A stretch of 27,735 nucleotides of DNA from positions 1 to 27,735 of IMG/VR virus record IMGVR_UViG_3300043449_001735, one strand, 5' to 3'. Below are positions 19,736 to 27,306 of this stretch, one piece after another; the first letter of the stretch is position 1; each line of letters starts with the position of its first letter. The notes beneath the pieces are model-generated. The model had not been told where the DNA came from, searched no databases, and saw only the letters and a program-made list of their open reading frames with translations. The DNA is from a virus. The position numbers and the translations under genes were made by a program.

Positions 19736-20092
19736 TCAGGCGCCGGCACCAGTCTCAACCAGGCCGTAGGTCACAGTGAACTCGGCCTTACCCTGCGGGT
19801 TGGCCGACTCCTTCACTTCGAGCACGATTGCGTCGAACGCAGTTGGAATGTCGGCCACGCCGCACGTCCCCCGGTCGCCAATGCCCGCGGTGGTTTCGGT
19901 ACACATCACGTCAATCGAAATATCTACGAGGCCGGCCATGAAGACCGGCTCCGTGAGGGCCGTGGCCCCGTAGGTGGTCACATCGAGCTGGTCGGCCGAG
20001 ACGTTGACGGTCACGTCGATTATGTCGCAGTTTGCCATGCCGGGAAGGTCAGTGACGGCATCGCGGCCCAGCTTGTATGTCGTGGTCGGCAT
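19736..20092 (-). CDS. Tail-tube-like protein B
   Basis: A 118-residue beta-rich protein starting MPTTTYKLGRDAVTDLPGM. Its centre (QLDVTTYGATALTEPVFMAG, then LVDISIDVM) aligns by eye with RIDVTTRCAGKPIKQTDTG in protein A, and its end (KAEFTVTYGLVETGAGA) is a typical closing strand. The AGGAG site is 7 bases before the ATG. It is part of a tandem set of three related small proteins, probably all virion tube or tube-adjacent components. Confidence 0.68.
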   Translation of the reverse strand: MPTTTYKLGRDAVTDLPGMANCDIIDVTVNVSADQLDVTTYGATALTEPVFMAGLVDISIDVMCTETTAGIGDRGTCGVADIPTAFDAIVLEVKESANPQGKAEFTVTYGLVETGAGA

Positions 20093-20108
20093 CCATCAGC
20101 TCCTATAT

Positions 20109-20486
20109 TCACCTGTAGTCACCGGGGCCAATCGTGATTTGGTTGGCGGTTTCGCTTTCGACGCCCGGCTTGAGCGTGAGCTTGAAGTTGATGACGCCGG
20201 CCTGCGGCTCCTCGCGGTTTGCCGTCATGCAGATGAGCTCTCCGAGCGACTCGTCCTTGACCGTGACGGTGTAGCCCTTGCCAATGACGAAGGTGGTCGT
20301 GGCCGTCGCCAGCACCGTGCACTCGAACGTCTTGTCTTCGAGCCCGGTGTCGGTCTGCTTGATCGGCTTACCGGCGCACCGCGTGGTCACGTCGATCCGC
20401 TCGCCGGACTTCGTGACGGTCAGCTCCGAAACGCCCGCAAGGCCGGCGACCGTGTAGTCCTTGCCGAGTGAGTAGGTGGATGGCAT
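20109..20486 (-). CDS. Tail-tube-like protein A
   Basis: A 125-residue beta-rich protein (MPSTYSLGKDYTVAGLAGVS, RIDVTTRCAGKPIKQTDTG, CTVLATATTTFVIGKGYTV, VINFKLTLKPGVES). The first of the three related proteins and the one with an extended -10 promoter candidate just upstream (20537-20545), so it may be the abundant tube protein. Tube proteins stack as hexameric rings around the tape measure. The family call is from gene order, size and beta pattern. Confidence 0.7.
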   Translation of the reverse strand: MPSTYSLGKDYTVAGLAGVSELTVTKSGERIDVTTRCAGKPIKQTDTGLEDKTFECTVLATATTTFVIGKGYTVTVKDESLGELICMTANREEPQAGVINFKLTLKPGVESETANQITIGPGDYR

Positions 20487-20536
20487 TTCGGCCTCAAGGT
20501 GGCGGTGCCGTGCGATCCTCGTCGCACCTATACATC

Positions 20537-20545
20537 AGTATACCA
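20537..20545 (-). promoter_or_regulatory. Candidate extended -10 promoter for tail-tube genes
   Basis: On the minus strand TGGTATACT fits an extended -10 (TGnTATAAT-like). It lies in the 65-bp gap before the first tail-tube gene, with transcription expected near base 20530 and a leader of about 45 bases. The -35 region is G/C-rich and poor, but extended -10 promoters do not need one. A nearby second TATAGG is also visible. Moderate to low support. Confidence 0.35.
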
Positions 20546-20551
20546 GCCGGA

Positions 20552-21295
20552 CTACTGCGGCCCGCGCACGAGACCGGCGGAAAACGCCCCCTCGAACATC
20601 TGGGCGAGCTTCGGCATCGACTTGGCGAGCGCCGGCTTCATGTAGGGACGGGCCGGGTAGCGGAACGTCTGCCGCTGGCCGGCTGGAATCCAGTTCGAGC
20701 CTGGCGTCTCGTTAGCCGAGAACCATCGAACGATGGGCTTCGTGTACCGCGGGTAGCGGGGTTGCCAAACGTACTGAACGAGGGTTTTCTTGCCCCCGAA
20801 CTCGTGCAGCATCGGGATCGTCCAATCGTTGCCCTTCTTGGACGGCCCCACAACGGCCGAATGCGTGCCGCGGTCGTATGCGTTGTAGAGATTCCGCCGG
20901 AACCCGAGCATGTGGCTGCTGGGGACGTGGGTGAAGGGCGGCGTGCCAGGCGGCGAGGCTTCGGGGAACTGGATTTCTCGAATCCGCATTTCCACCGCCT
21001 GCCGCGTGGATTTACGCAATCCCGGCATCTTTACGATCTGCCGGAGCGACAGGCCGGGGTTGGCCTTCATCACCTTCAGTCGTGGCTTCGCGCTGCCCAC
21101 CTTCCGAATCGACTTCGCTGCCGTGCGCCGCACGAGAAGGCTGGATTTGGTGAGCGCCTTGTATTCCATCGCCGTCAGTGCGTCCTGCACCGACTTGCGA
21201 TCGAAAAACATATTGACGTTGATCGTGGTCGGAATCTTTGGGATTCCGCCGGACAGACCGGGGAGCAGCCTGGCTCGCCGCAGGAAGATGCCCAT
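20552..21295 (-). CDS. HK97 gp10-like neck/head-tail joining protein
   Basis: A 247-residue basic protein. The core follows the HK97 gp10-like (minor tail/neck) pattern: helix FDRKSVQDALTAMEYKALTK, SSLLVRRTAAKSIRK, SPPGTPPFTHVP, then LYNAYDRGTHSAVVGPSKKG, the hallmark LHEFGG, and a C-terminal ARPYMKPALAKSMPKLAQMF helix. Such proteins sit between portal and tail tube. The basic middle segment (RKVGSAKPRLKVMKANPGLS) seems longer than usual. The gene lies between another neck-type gene and the tail-tube set, in agreement with the call. Confidence 0.78.
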   Translation of the reverse strand: MGIFLRRARLLPGLSGGIPKIPTTINVNMFFDRKSVQDALTAMEYKALTKSSLLVRRTAAKSIRKVGSAKPRLKVMKANPGLSLRQIVKMPGLRKSTRQAVEMRIREIQFPEASPPGTPPFTHVPSSHMLGFRRNLYNAYDRGTHSAVVGPSKKGNDWTIPMLHEFGGKKTLVQYVWQPRYPRYTKPIVRWFSANETPGSNWIPAGQRQTFRYPARPYMKPALAKSMPKLAQMFEGAFSAGLVRGPQ

Positions 21296-21304
21296 GCCCT
21301 TACC

Positions 21305-21793
21305 TCACGGGGTCGGGGTCGGGGCCGCAACCTTCTCGATGCCCACCATCCACACGACGTTTATCTCGGCCAGGAACACCTTCCGCTCGTTGAGCATCTC
21401 GCGGTCGAACGGCACGGGCACCGCAATCTCCAGCCAATCGGTCGAGTTGTCGAACGACTCCAGGCCGACGTGGTAGCTGCGGATCGCGTCAACGATGTGC
21501 TGCACCAGCTCGTCTAGGTCATCCACCTCGGCGTCGGTCGCAACACTCTTGGCAATCACGATCCCCAGCGACGGGTAGAAGAAATCCATTTCCCGCGTCG
21601 GCTGATCCCGCTGGTTGATTTCCATGGTGCCCGGCGTCACCGAAACCTTGAGCGCGCCCAGGTCATCGGCCGTATAGTCCGGCACCCGCCGCCACTCCGC
21701 AGCCACGGACGGGATTGCGCCCGGGAACGTATGTGCCGACAGGGCCGCGGCCAGGTCGGTGCCGGCGAGACGCTGGACGTTGAGGGTTGGCAT
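21305..21793 (-). CDS. Neck / tail-completion protein candidate
   Basis: A 162-residue protein with alpha-beta layout (NVQRLAGTDLAAALSAHTFP, WRRVPDYTADDLGALKVSVT, DFFYPSLGIVIAKSVATDAE, LDELVQHIVDAIRS, DWLEIAVPVPFDREMLNERK). Position just before the gp10-like gene and size fit a tail-terminator or head-completion protein. ATG 21793 is chosen although its ribosome site is poor. A TTG at 21820, nine bases after the fibre stop, would add nine residues. A hairpin at 21823-21840 lies immediately upstream. Confidence 0.62.
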   Translation of the reverse strand: MPTLNVQRLAGTDLAAALSAHTFPGAIPSVAAEWRRVPDYTADDLGALKVSVTPGTMEINQRDQPTREMDFFYPSLGIVIAKSVATDAEVDDLDELVQHIVDAIRSYHVGLESFDNSTDWLEIAVPVPFDREMLNERKVFLAEINVVWMVGIEKVAAPTPTP

Positions 21794-21822
21794 TTGGGTA
21801 AAGGCACTCAAGCCGGGCAACT

Positions 21823-21840
21823 GGATCGCTCACGCGATCC
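21823..21840 (-). other. Hairpin with GNRA-type loop at the fibre stop codon
   Basis: GGATCGC-GTGA-GCGATCC on the minus strand is a perfect 7-bp stem whose loop GUGA is a stable GNRA tetraloop in RNA and contains the TGA stop of the fibre gene. No T-tract follows. It may pause or terminate ribosomes cleanly, protect the 3' end of the fibre message, or reduce translation of the next gene. Confidence 0.5.
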
Positions 21841-24166
21841 TGCGAACCACGAACCATGAACCGGACTGCAAATCCACCGTTGTCCCAGACGAGCCGCTCC
21901 TGCCGAAGTAGACCCCGAGCGTTGACGATGAAATCGCTCCGGTCAGCACAAGAGCCTTGAATCGCACTGTATATGCGCTGCCTGTGTTCGTAGAATCGAA
22001 CCCTCCGACACCAACAGTCGTGGACTGATCTGTAATCACACCCGTTATCATCTTGGCGTTGTATGCGTCGTAGTGATAGTCGTAAGACGTGTATACAGCC
22101 CCGTCGGAAGTTCCGGCAGACAGTTGCAAGCCAAACTCGATGTATTCTCCGCTGGCGTTGATGTCGGTGTAAAAAATAGCCATGCCCTCAACTTCGTATG
22201 TCGCGCTTCCTGCAACGACAGTTTGGAGATTGGCTGAAATCGCCGCGCTGCCACTGTTCGACTCTTGGCTTGCGACTACTCCGTATGCGGCGGGCCAGAC
22301 GGCACTGGGAGCCTGCGACTCCCATGCTGAGTTCGTCGCGTTGTAGGTCAGAACGTCGCCATTGTTTCCAGACGGCAGGGGCGTGACCGGGGCAGCCGTA
22401 AGCGGCGTCCAGTACGTCGATTCGATTGACGGTGTATAGCCCATACCGCCTGGGGACGCGCGCCAGATTTGGCCGTTGGAATGGACCAGATCGTTCGTGA
22501 GATACGAAATGGACTGGCTCCAATCGGCGACCGTGACGCGGCCATTCGTCCACGACGAGCCGTTCCACTGAACAATGTCGAACTCGTTTGGGCCAGTTGG
22601 TAGCGGGCTATTTCCAGCGACCCAGTTCGTGCCGTCATAGGTCAGGTATTGACCCGTCGAGCCAGACGGCAGGCCGGGCGTTGACGGCAGGACGGCAACC
22701 CACGATGAGCCGTTCCAAGAGAGAATGTCGTTGGTGCTGGCACTGGTCGGCACTTGGGCGGGGATGCCCTGCGCAGACCACGAACTTGTTGCACTGCTCC
22801 AAGTCAGCACCTCGCCTTCGGCATTTCCAGACGGCAATCCTCCGCTTGGCGCTTGGGCGATCCACGTTCCTGCGCCCGAGTCATACGTCAAGACGTCGCC
22901 ACCATTCGGCGTTGCGGGTTGAGCGATGCCAGCCGTTTGTTGAATGGAGTTGTCTGGAAACACTAGCCCGACCGTGCTGATTTCCATTGCGTTGCTGTTG
23001 TTCATGTCGCCGCCGTCTTCCAGCCGAATCGCCAGCACTCCATAAGTCGGAGCGTCGGTCACGATCACGCGAGTGTTCGCATCATTCTGGTGAAGCACGA
23101 CCTTGCCGAGATTCATAGCGTCATCAGATGTAGTCCATGCGGACAGGCTCGATGAATAGACGGCCAGAGCCCCGTCAAGCGAGGTTGATGGAAATGAGCC
23201 GCCGCCGCCAGAAGGCGCAGCCGCAACCCACGATGAAGTGCCTGTGTCATAGGTCAGAACGTCGCCATCGCTTGCGGTTGATGGAAGTTCAGAAGGCAGA
23301 CCTGCAATATCCGCGCCAGCGATGTTGATTGAATAGCCCGGGCCGACGAGAGCCCAGTACGACGTATCTCCAACAACGATGCTGTCGTTGGTTGCTATGG
23401 CGCGATAAATGTTTCCGCTGTAATACACCAAGTCGCCAATGTTGTATTGCGTTCCATTCGCGCTGGTGTGGCCGCTCGTCCAGTGCGGGGCCGACGAAAC
23501 CTTGCCATCGAGACTCGTCTGCAAGTTTGTGACGTCGCCGATCGAATGCGTATGGCTCGCCGCAGCATACGAACCACTGGCTTGCTTTCCGTCGAGGGCG
23601 GTCTGCAATCCGGTGACGTCGCTGATCGCATGGGCGTGGCTCGCATCCGCATAGGAGCCGCTGGCCTGCTTTCCGTCCAATGCGTCTTGAAGACCCGTAA
23701 CGTCCGCGACCGCGTGGTCGTGGCTTGCAGCGGCATAAGACCCTGACTCTTGCTTGCCGTCGAGGGCCGCCTGGAGTCCGGTTACTTGGCTGACGGCCAG
23801 CGTGACGGCATCCGCGCCTCCCGATCCGTGCGCGGCCGCGTGGGCCGAAGGGGCGAACGTGGAGGGCTTCCCAGAGAGCGATGACCAATCCGGCGTAATG
23901 TCCGCCAAGATGACGTAGCTGGCGGGGTCGGTCTTAGAGCCGGCACCAGAGTAGACGTACCGATAGCCGTCAGTCGTTACGACGATTGTGCCTTGCCCGA
24001 CCTCGCCCTGCTGAATGCTCGTGAGATCGGCAATCCCGCCGGAAGACACGATCGTCTTGCCTGCACCGGATGCCACTGCCGCGTTGGTGACAGTGACGGT
24101 GACGCTGGCGCCGGCCAGGGCATTGGACTCGCTGACAGTGACCGTGACGGGGTTGGACACAGGCAT
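21830..24166 (-). CDS. Modular tail fibre / receptor-binding protein
   Basis: A 778-residue Ser/Gly/Thr-rich fibre. Residues 1-90 are beta-rich. Residues 128-224 hold about three and a half copies of a 28-residue repeat (VTGLQxALDGKQxSGSY, then AxASHxH). Two short modules resemble CBM5/12 (chitin-binding-type) folds: W229 to W271 with NIGDLVYYSGNIYRA, and a later one with LTNDLVHSNGQIWRA. At least five GDVLTYD...W repeats separated by APSG/LPSG linkers alternate with them. The C-terminus is a beta sandwich ending GSWFVVRRIA. This is typical of trimeric receptor-binding fibres. The DNA is visibly less GC-rich than its surroundings, suggesting recent exchange. It is unusually placed among head/neck genes. 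Confidence 0.85.
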   Translation of the reverse strand: MPVSNPVTVTVSESNALAGASVTVTVTNAAVASGAGKTIVSSGGIADLTSIQQGEVGQGTIVVTTDGYRYVYSGAGSKTDPASYVILADITPDWSSLSGKPSTFAPSAHAAAHGSGGADAVTLAVSQVTGLQAALDGKQESGSYAAASHDHAVADVTGLQDALDGKQASGSYADASHAHAISDVTGLQTALDGKQASGSYAAASHTHSIGDVTNLQTSLDGKVSSAPHWTSGHTSANGTQYNIGDLVYYSGNIYRAIATNDSIVVGDTSYWALVGPGYSINIAGADIAGLPSELPSTASDGDVLTYDTGTSSWVAAAPSGGGGSFPSTSLDGALAVYSSSLSAWTTSDDAMNLGKVVLHQNDANTRVIVTDAPTYGVLAIRLEDGGDMNNSNAMEISTVGLVFPDNSIQQTAGIAQPATPNGGDVLTYDSGAGTWIAQAPSGGLPSGNAEGEVLTWSSATSSWSAQGIPAQVPTSASTNDILSWNGSSWVAVLPSTPGLPSGSTGQYLTYDGTNWVAGNSPLPTGPNEFDIVQWNGSSWTNGRVTVADWSQSISYLTNDLVHSNGQIWRASPGGMGYTPSIESTYWTPLTAAPVTPLPSGNNGDVLTYNATNSAWESQAPSAVWPAAYGVVASQESNSGSAAISANLQTVVAGSATYEVEGMAIFYTDINASGEYIEFGLQLSAGTSDGAVYTSYDYHYDAYNAKMITGVITDQSTTVGVGGFDSTNTGSAYTVRFKALVLTGAISSSTLGVYFGRSGSSGTTVDLQSGSWFVVRRIA

Positions 24167-24182
24167 CCTCGATGTTGCAGGG

Positions 24183-24524
24183 TCAGGGGTTGTACGGCCG
24201 CACCTGGCCGGAAAGGACGGTGCGAGTCACGCCAGTGGGCGACACCCACCGGAAATACCAGCGGTAGCGGGTGGTCAGCGACAGGCTGGTCGTTTGGGTT
24301 TCTGTCCAGTTGAAAGACACAGTGGACGTCGTGACGCCGCCGCTGGTCGCCGTCACCATACTGATAGTCGGCGCGGCCACAGACGCCTGGGTGCTCTCAT
24401 TGAAGATCGCGGCGCTCAGTGTGTAGCCGGTCAGGTCTACGTTGAACGTGGCCGAAATCGGCATCTCGTCGCCGCGAACCAGCCACAGGTTGAGCGTGCC
24501 CGGAAGCTGCGAGTAGTCAGCCAT
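24183..24524 (-). CDS. Small beta-sandwich protein, BppU-N-like
   Basis: A 113-residue protein (LPGTLNLWLVRGDEMPISAT, VDLTGYTLSAAIFNE, VSFNWTETQTTSLSLTTRYR, WYFRWVSPTGVTRTVLSG). The pattern of DLTGYTL strand, central polar strands and a closing YRWYFRW...SGQV pair recalls the N-terminal domain of baseplate upper protein-like fibre adaptors. It directly precedes the fibre gene, so it may anchor the fibre. The ATG at 24524 overlaps the previous stop by 8 bases. Confidence 0.6.
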   Translation of the reverse strand: MADYSQLPGTLNLWLVRGDEMPISATFNVDLTGYTLSAAIFNESTQASVAAPTISMVTATSGGVTTSTVSFNWTETQTTSLSLTTRYRWYFRWVSPTGVTRTVLSGQVRPYNP

Positions 24525-24897
24525 GTTCGTACCGTGCCGTTTCCATAGTGTGAATGCGTCGTACCGTGTGCGACCGATCACTCCACCGCCATGCCTGGTC
24601 GGTGCCGTCAGGGATCACGACCTTGCAGACCGCCTCGACCGGCCCCTCCTTCAGCGTGATCGTGTCTCCCCGCACTGGCGTGTGTCGCAGTTCGTTGTCC
24701 GCGATGATGAAATCCCGAGTCTCCATCCGCACGACCTGGCCGGCCGAGTTGACGCCCTCCCACCGCCCGATGGCGACGGTCGCCCGACACTCGATCGGAT
24801 GGCCGGCCCCGGCGATCCGGTACTCGACCGGCACGGTCAGGTGCGCCTGCCGCTGGCTCTCAAACCACGATGCGGCAGTAGCCATGATGTCGGCCAT
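24517..24897 (-). CDS. Head-tail joining protein candidate
   Basis: A 126-residue protein with an N-terminal helix (ADIMATAASWFESQRQAHLT) followed by beta strands (VPVEYRIAG, HPIECRATVAIG), a METRDFIIADNEL segment and RGDTITLKEGPVEAVCKVVI. This order is common in small head-tail adaptor proteins following the major capsid and decoration genes. GAGGG precedes ATG 24897. Upstream in-frame starts overlap no better site. No named family is certain. Confidence 0.62.
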   Translation of the reverse strand: MADIMATAASWFESQRQAHLTVPVEYRIAGAGHPIECRATVAIGRWEGVNSAGQVVRMETRDFIIADNELRHTPVRGDTITLKEGPVEAVCKVVIPDGTDQAWRWSDRSHTVRRIHTMETARYEHG

Positions 24898-24983
24898 CGA
24901 AATACCCTCGCCACCGTGGGCCGGGCGGGCCTGTCGAGCACTTGCCCGCAAGGCGCCGCCCGGCCCCCATGCCGGTCAGCCGC

Positions 24984-25307
24984 TCAACCGATGTTGAGCA
25001 GCACCTTGACGGTCGTGTCGGCCGACGCGGCGGCGTAGGCCGCCTTGCCGGCCCGCTTGTTGCCCGTCGCGGTGGTGGTCACGTTCGAGTTGGTGCTGTC
25101 CCAGTAGACGATGGCACCCTGCCCGATCGCGCCCGACGCCTTGGGGAGCGTGTAGACCCCCTCGACCGCCACGGCCCCGAGCGTGTTCGCCGGGATCGCC
25201 CGGTCGGCCACGGTCACGAGGTCGTTGAGCACCACCACGTCGCCGGCCGCAACCGCGGACGAGGGCGTGTAGTCGAGCGTGTGCCCGTGCTGATGAAGAC
25301 TCGCCAC
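24984..25307 (-). CDS. DUF2190-like capsid decoration protein
   Basis: A 107-residue protein (HGHTLDYTPSSAVAAGDVVV, LNDLVTVADRAIPANTLGAV, AVEGVYTLPKASGAIGQGAI, VYWDSTNSNVTT) matching the DUF2190 pattern: an AGDVV strand, a VAVEGVYTLPK strand and a closing KVLLNIG. DUF2190 proteins accompany the major capsid gene and are thought to decorate or cement the shell. The start is a GTG (25307) with a GGTAGGTGA site. It lies right after the capsid gene and its hairpin, as expected. Confidence 0.8.
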   Translation of the reverse strand: MASLHQHGHTLDYTPSSAVAAGDVVVLNDLVTVADRAIPANTLGAVAVEGVYTLPKASGAIGQGAIVYWDSTNSNVTTTATGNKRAGKAAYAAASADTTVKVLLNIG

Positions 25308-25316
25308 GAATCACCT

Positions 25317-25346
25317 ACCTTTCTGGTTCTGGTTCTTGGGTTCTGG
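25317..25346 (-). repeat. AGAACC-type micro-repeats in the decoration-gene leader
   Basis: Read on the minus strand, four copies of AGAAC(C) or a near variant lie between the 13-bp hairpin and the ribosome site of the decoration gene. On the plus strand they appear as GGTTCT repeats. The stretch is purine/A-rich and unstructured, in contrast with its surroundings, and could keep the ribosome site accessible. Confidence 0.5.
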
Positions 25347-25365
25347 AAGTTGGTTGCTGCGTCAT

Positions 25366-25398
25366 GCTGGCGGGCGGGATGGGCTCCCGCCCGCCAGC
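25366..25398 (-). terminator. 13-bp perfect hairpin after the capsid gene
   Basis: GCTGGCGGGCGGG pairs perfectly with CCCGCCCGCCAGC around a 7-base loop, 18 bases after the capsid stop codon. It is the strongest stem in the window. No T-tract follows on the minus strand, so it is probably a 3'-end stabiliser or partial terminator that keeps the capsid message more abundant than downstream genes. Confidence 0.6.
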
Positions 25399-25416
25399 GT
25401 CGATGCCACGTCAGGG

Positions 25417-27306
25417 TCAGGCCGTCGCCATGCGGTAGCAGGACAGGCTTTCGGCCTTGGTCACGCCGAAATCCATGTACCCCCGCATTGCCACGCCGAG
25501 GAGCTGGTAGTCGGCCTGCACCTGCTCGATCGTCGGAACCTGCTGCCCGTTGAGGAACACCACGTCCAGGGCGTTGAGGTCGGCGGCGTCGGCCATCAAC
25601 CACCACGTCGAGGCCGACGTGAGGTAGTTGCTGGTCACGACGCGATACCGACCGGCCAGGACGTTGGCCGAGGGCTCGACGGTCTTCGAGCTCGTGCTTG
25701 CCAGACCCGAGGCGATGAGCAGCGATTGCGTCATCAGCTGGGCCGCGGTCAGTTCGAGCTCCGGCGGAACGAGCAGCACGCGCGGCGTAATGCCGAGCGG
25801 GTTGCCATCGGGATCACTGAGCTTGCGGAACGCCGTAGTGGCGGCCGACAGGCTGGAGAAACTCAGGGCATTGCCCGAGCCAGCGGTCGCAGCCTGGTAG
25901 TAGCTGCTATTGCTGGACAGGAACTCGCCCCAAATCACCTCGTTCAGCGACAGGGCCGCGCCGCGACCGATCCGCTGCGGGATCAGACTCAGCGCGTTCA
26001 GGTCATCGTTGATGATGTCCTGCCGGGTCAGCTGCGTGGTGATGCCGTAGGTTTCGGCCGACAGGCTCCGCTTGCTATCGGAACCGGCCGCCACCTTGAG
26101 CTCACCCGCGTTGCCGACCTTCGCGAACTTGAACGACCCGTTGAGGCGGTACATATTCACCGCCTTGAAGTCGCTCACGCTCCGCACGGCCGAAATCTGC
26201 TGCCAGACCTGTTCGACCGCGTTGAAGCCCGACAGGAGGAACTTGTTGACCGCCGCCTCCAGCAAGTTGCTGATGGTGTGCGTGGCAAACGCAGCCATCA
26301 GGATCGGCTGGAGGGTGCCGGTCGAAATCCGCTCCGATCCCGTGTAGCCATTGGCCTTGGCGGCACGAACGAGCACCTCGCCGAGCGACGTGGACTTCTT
26401 GGCCTTGTGGGCCGCTTCCAGCGTCCGCTCATCGAAGTGCTTCTCGACGGCGGGGAGGCCGGCCTGGAGGCACAGGGCCGCCTCGACCACCTTCTCGCCG
26501 TCCACCGACTCGGCGGCGACGTGAATCGCCGGGCCACGGGCCGCACGATGGGCCTGGAGCTTCATGTCCTCGATCTCCTTCTTGAGTCCGGCGATCGTCG
26601 CCTCGATGGCGGGGTCGGCGGCCTGGGGGGCTTCCACGGCGACGATCGCCGGGGCTTCCGTCGAGGGGGCCAACACGGCCTCCACGGCGGGCGTCTCGTT
26701 CGTGGCGTCATGCGCCATGGCGAAATCCTCAGTCGCTTCCGCAGCGATCGCGGCCGATGTTTGGGCGTCGGCACCCATCAAGACGATCGAGACTTCGCGG
26801 AGAGCGGAGCCCCGAACAACGGAAATCGGCCCCGAGAACTCACGGCCGTTCACGGCCACGATGTCCCCAGGCCCGTAAGACTCGATTCGGCCGGCGTCGG
26901 CCCCGATGCTTGCCTGGAACTTCATGCCACGGCGGGCGAGCGCCAGCACCTTCTGGGCGGTGTCACCTTCCCCGATCAGTTCGCCGGAGAGCACGAGCTG
27001 CTGGCCGTCGTTCGTGATGGCCTGCGACTGACCGAGCACGCTGTCGATGCTCGAATCGTGCCCCCACAGGATCGGGATGCTCTGCCGGGCCGTGTCCATG
27101 CCGGCCAGGTCAACCACCAGCGGGTTGCGGCTCCACGACTGCCGGATGGCCCGGCCCGTGTAGGCGACCAACTCGAAGGTCGGCGTGGTTTCCTCGCCGG
27201 CCGCGGCCTTCAGCGCGAACTCGGCATCCATCGCCACGATCTTCGGAGCGACCGGCTCGCGAGACGCCTTGATCTTGCTGCTGGCGGGGCGGTTCTTCTG
27301 CTTCAC
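25417..27306 (-). CDS. Prohead protease-scaffold-major capsid fusion
   Basis: A 629-residue polyprotein. Residues about 40-182 are a prohead protease of the S78/U35 type (FELVAYTGRAIRQSWSRNP, IPILWGHDSSIDSVLGQ with H83, RRGMKFQASIGAD with S133, LREVSIVLMGA). Residues 190-255 are an Ala/Pro/Glu linker and coiled coil (AIEATIAGLKKEIEDMKLQA), fitting a scaffold or delta domain. The remainder is an HK97-fold major capsid domain (HTISNLLEAAVNKFLLSGFN, TYGITTQLTRQDIINDDLNA, GITPRVLLVPPELELTAAQL). The start is a GTG (27306) with GAGGAGG 7 bases upstream and overlaps the previous stop (GTGA). Self-cleavage during maturation is expected. Protease-capsid fusions are known but uncommon. Confidence 0.9.
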   Translation of the reverse strand: MKQKNRPASSKIKASREPVAPKIVAMDAEFALKAAAGEETTPTFELVAYTGRAIRQSWSRNPLVVDLAGMDTARQSIPILWGHDSSIDSVLGQSQAITNDGQQLVLSGELIGEGDTAQKVLALARRGMKFQASIGADAGRIESYGPGDIVAVNGREFSGPISVVRGSALREVSIVLMGADAQTSAAIAAEATEDFAMAHDATNETPAVEAVLAPSTEAPAIVAVEAPQAADPAIEATIAGLKKEIEDMKLQAHRAARGPAIHVAAESVDGEKVVEAALCLQAGLPAVEKHFDERTLEAAHKAKKSTSLGEVLVRAAKANGYTGSERISTGTLQPILMAAFATHTISNLLEAAVNKFLLSGFNAVEQVWQQISAVRSVSDFKAVNMYRLNGSFKFAKVGNAGELKVAAGSDSKRSLSAETYGITTQLTRQDIINDDLNALSLIPQRIGRGAALSLNEVIWGEFLSSNSSYYQAATAGSGNALSFSSLSAATTAFRKLSDPDGNPLGITPRVLLVPPELELTAAQLMTQSLLIASGLASTSSKTVEPSANVLAGRYRVVTSNYLTSASTWWLMADAADLNALDVVFLNGQQVPTIEQVQADYQLLGVAMRGYMDFGVTKAESLSCYRMATA

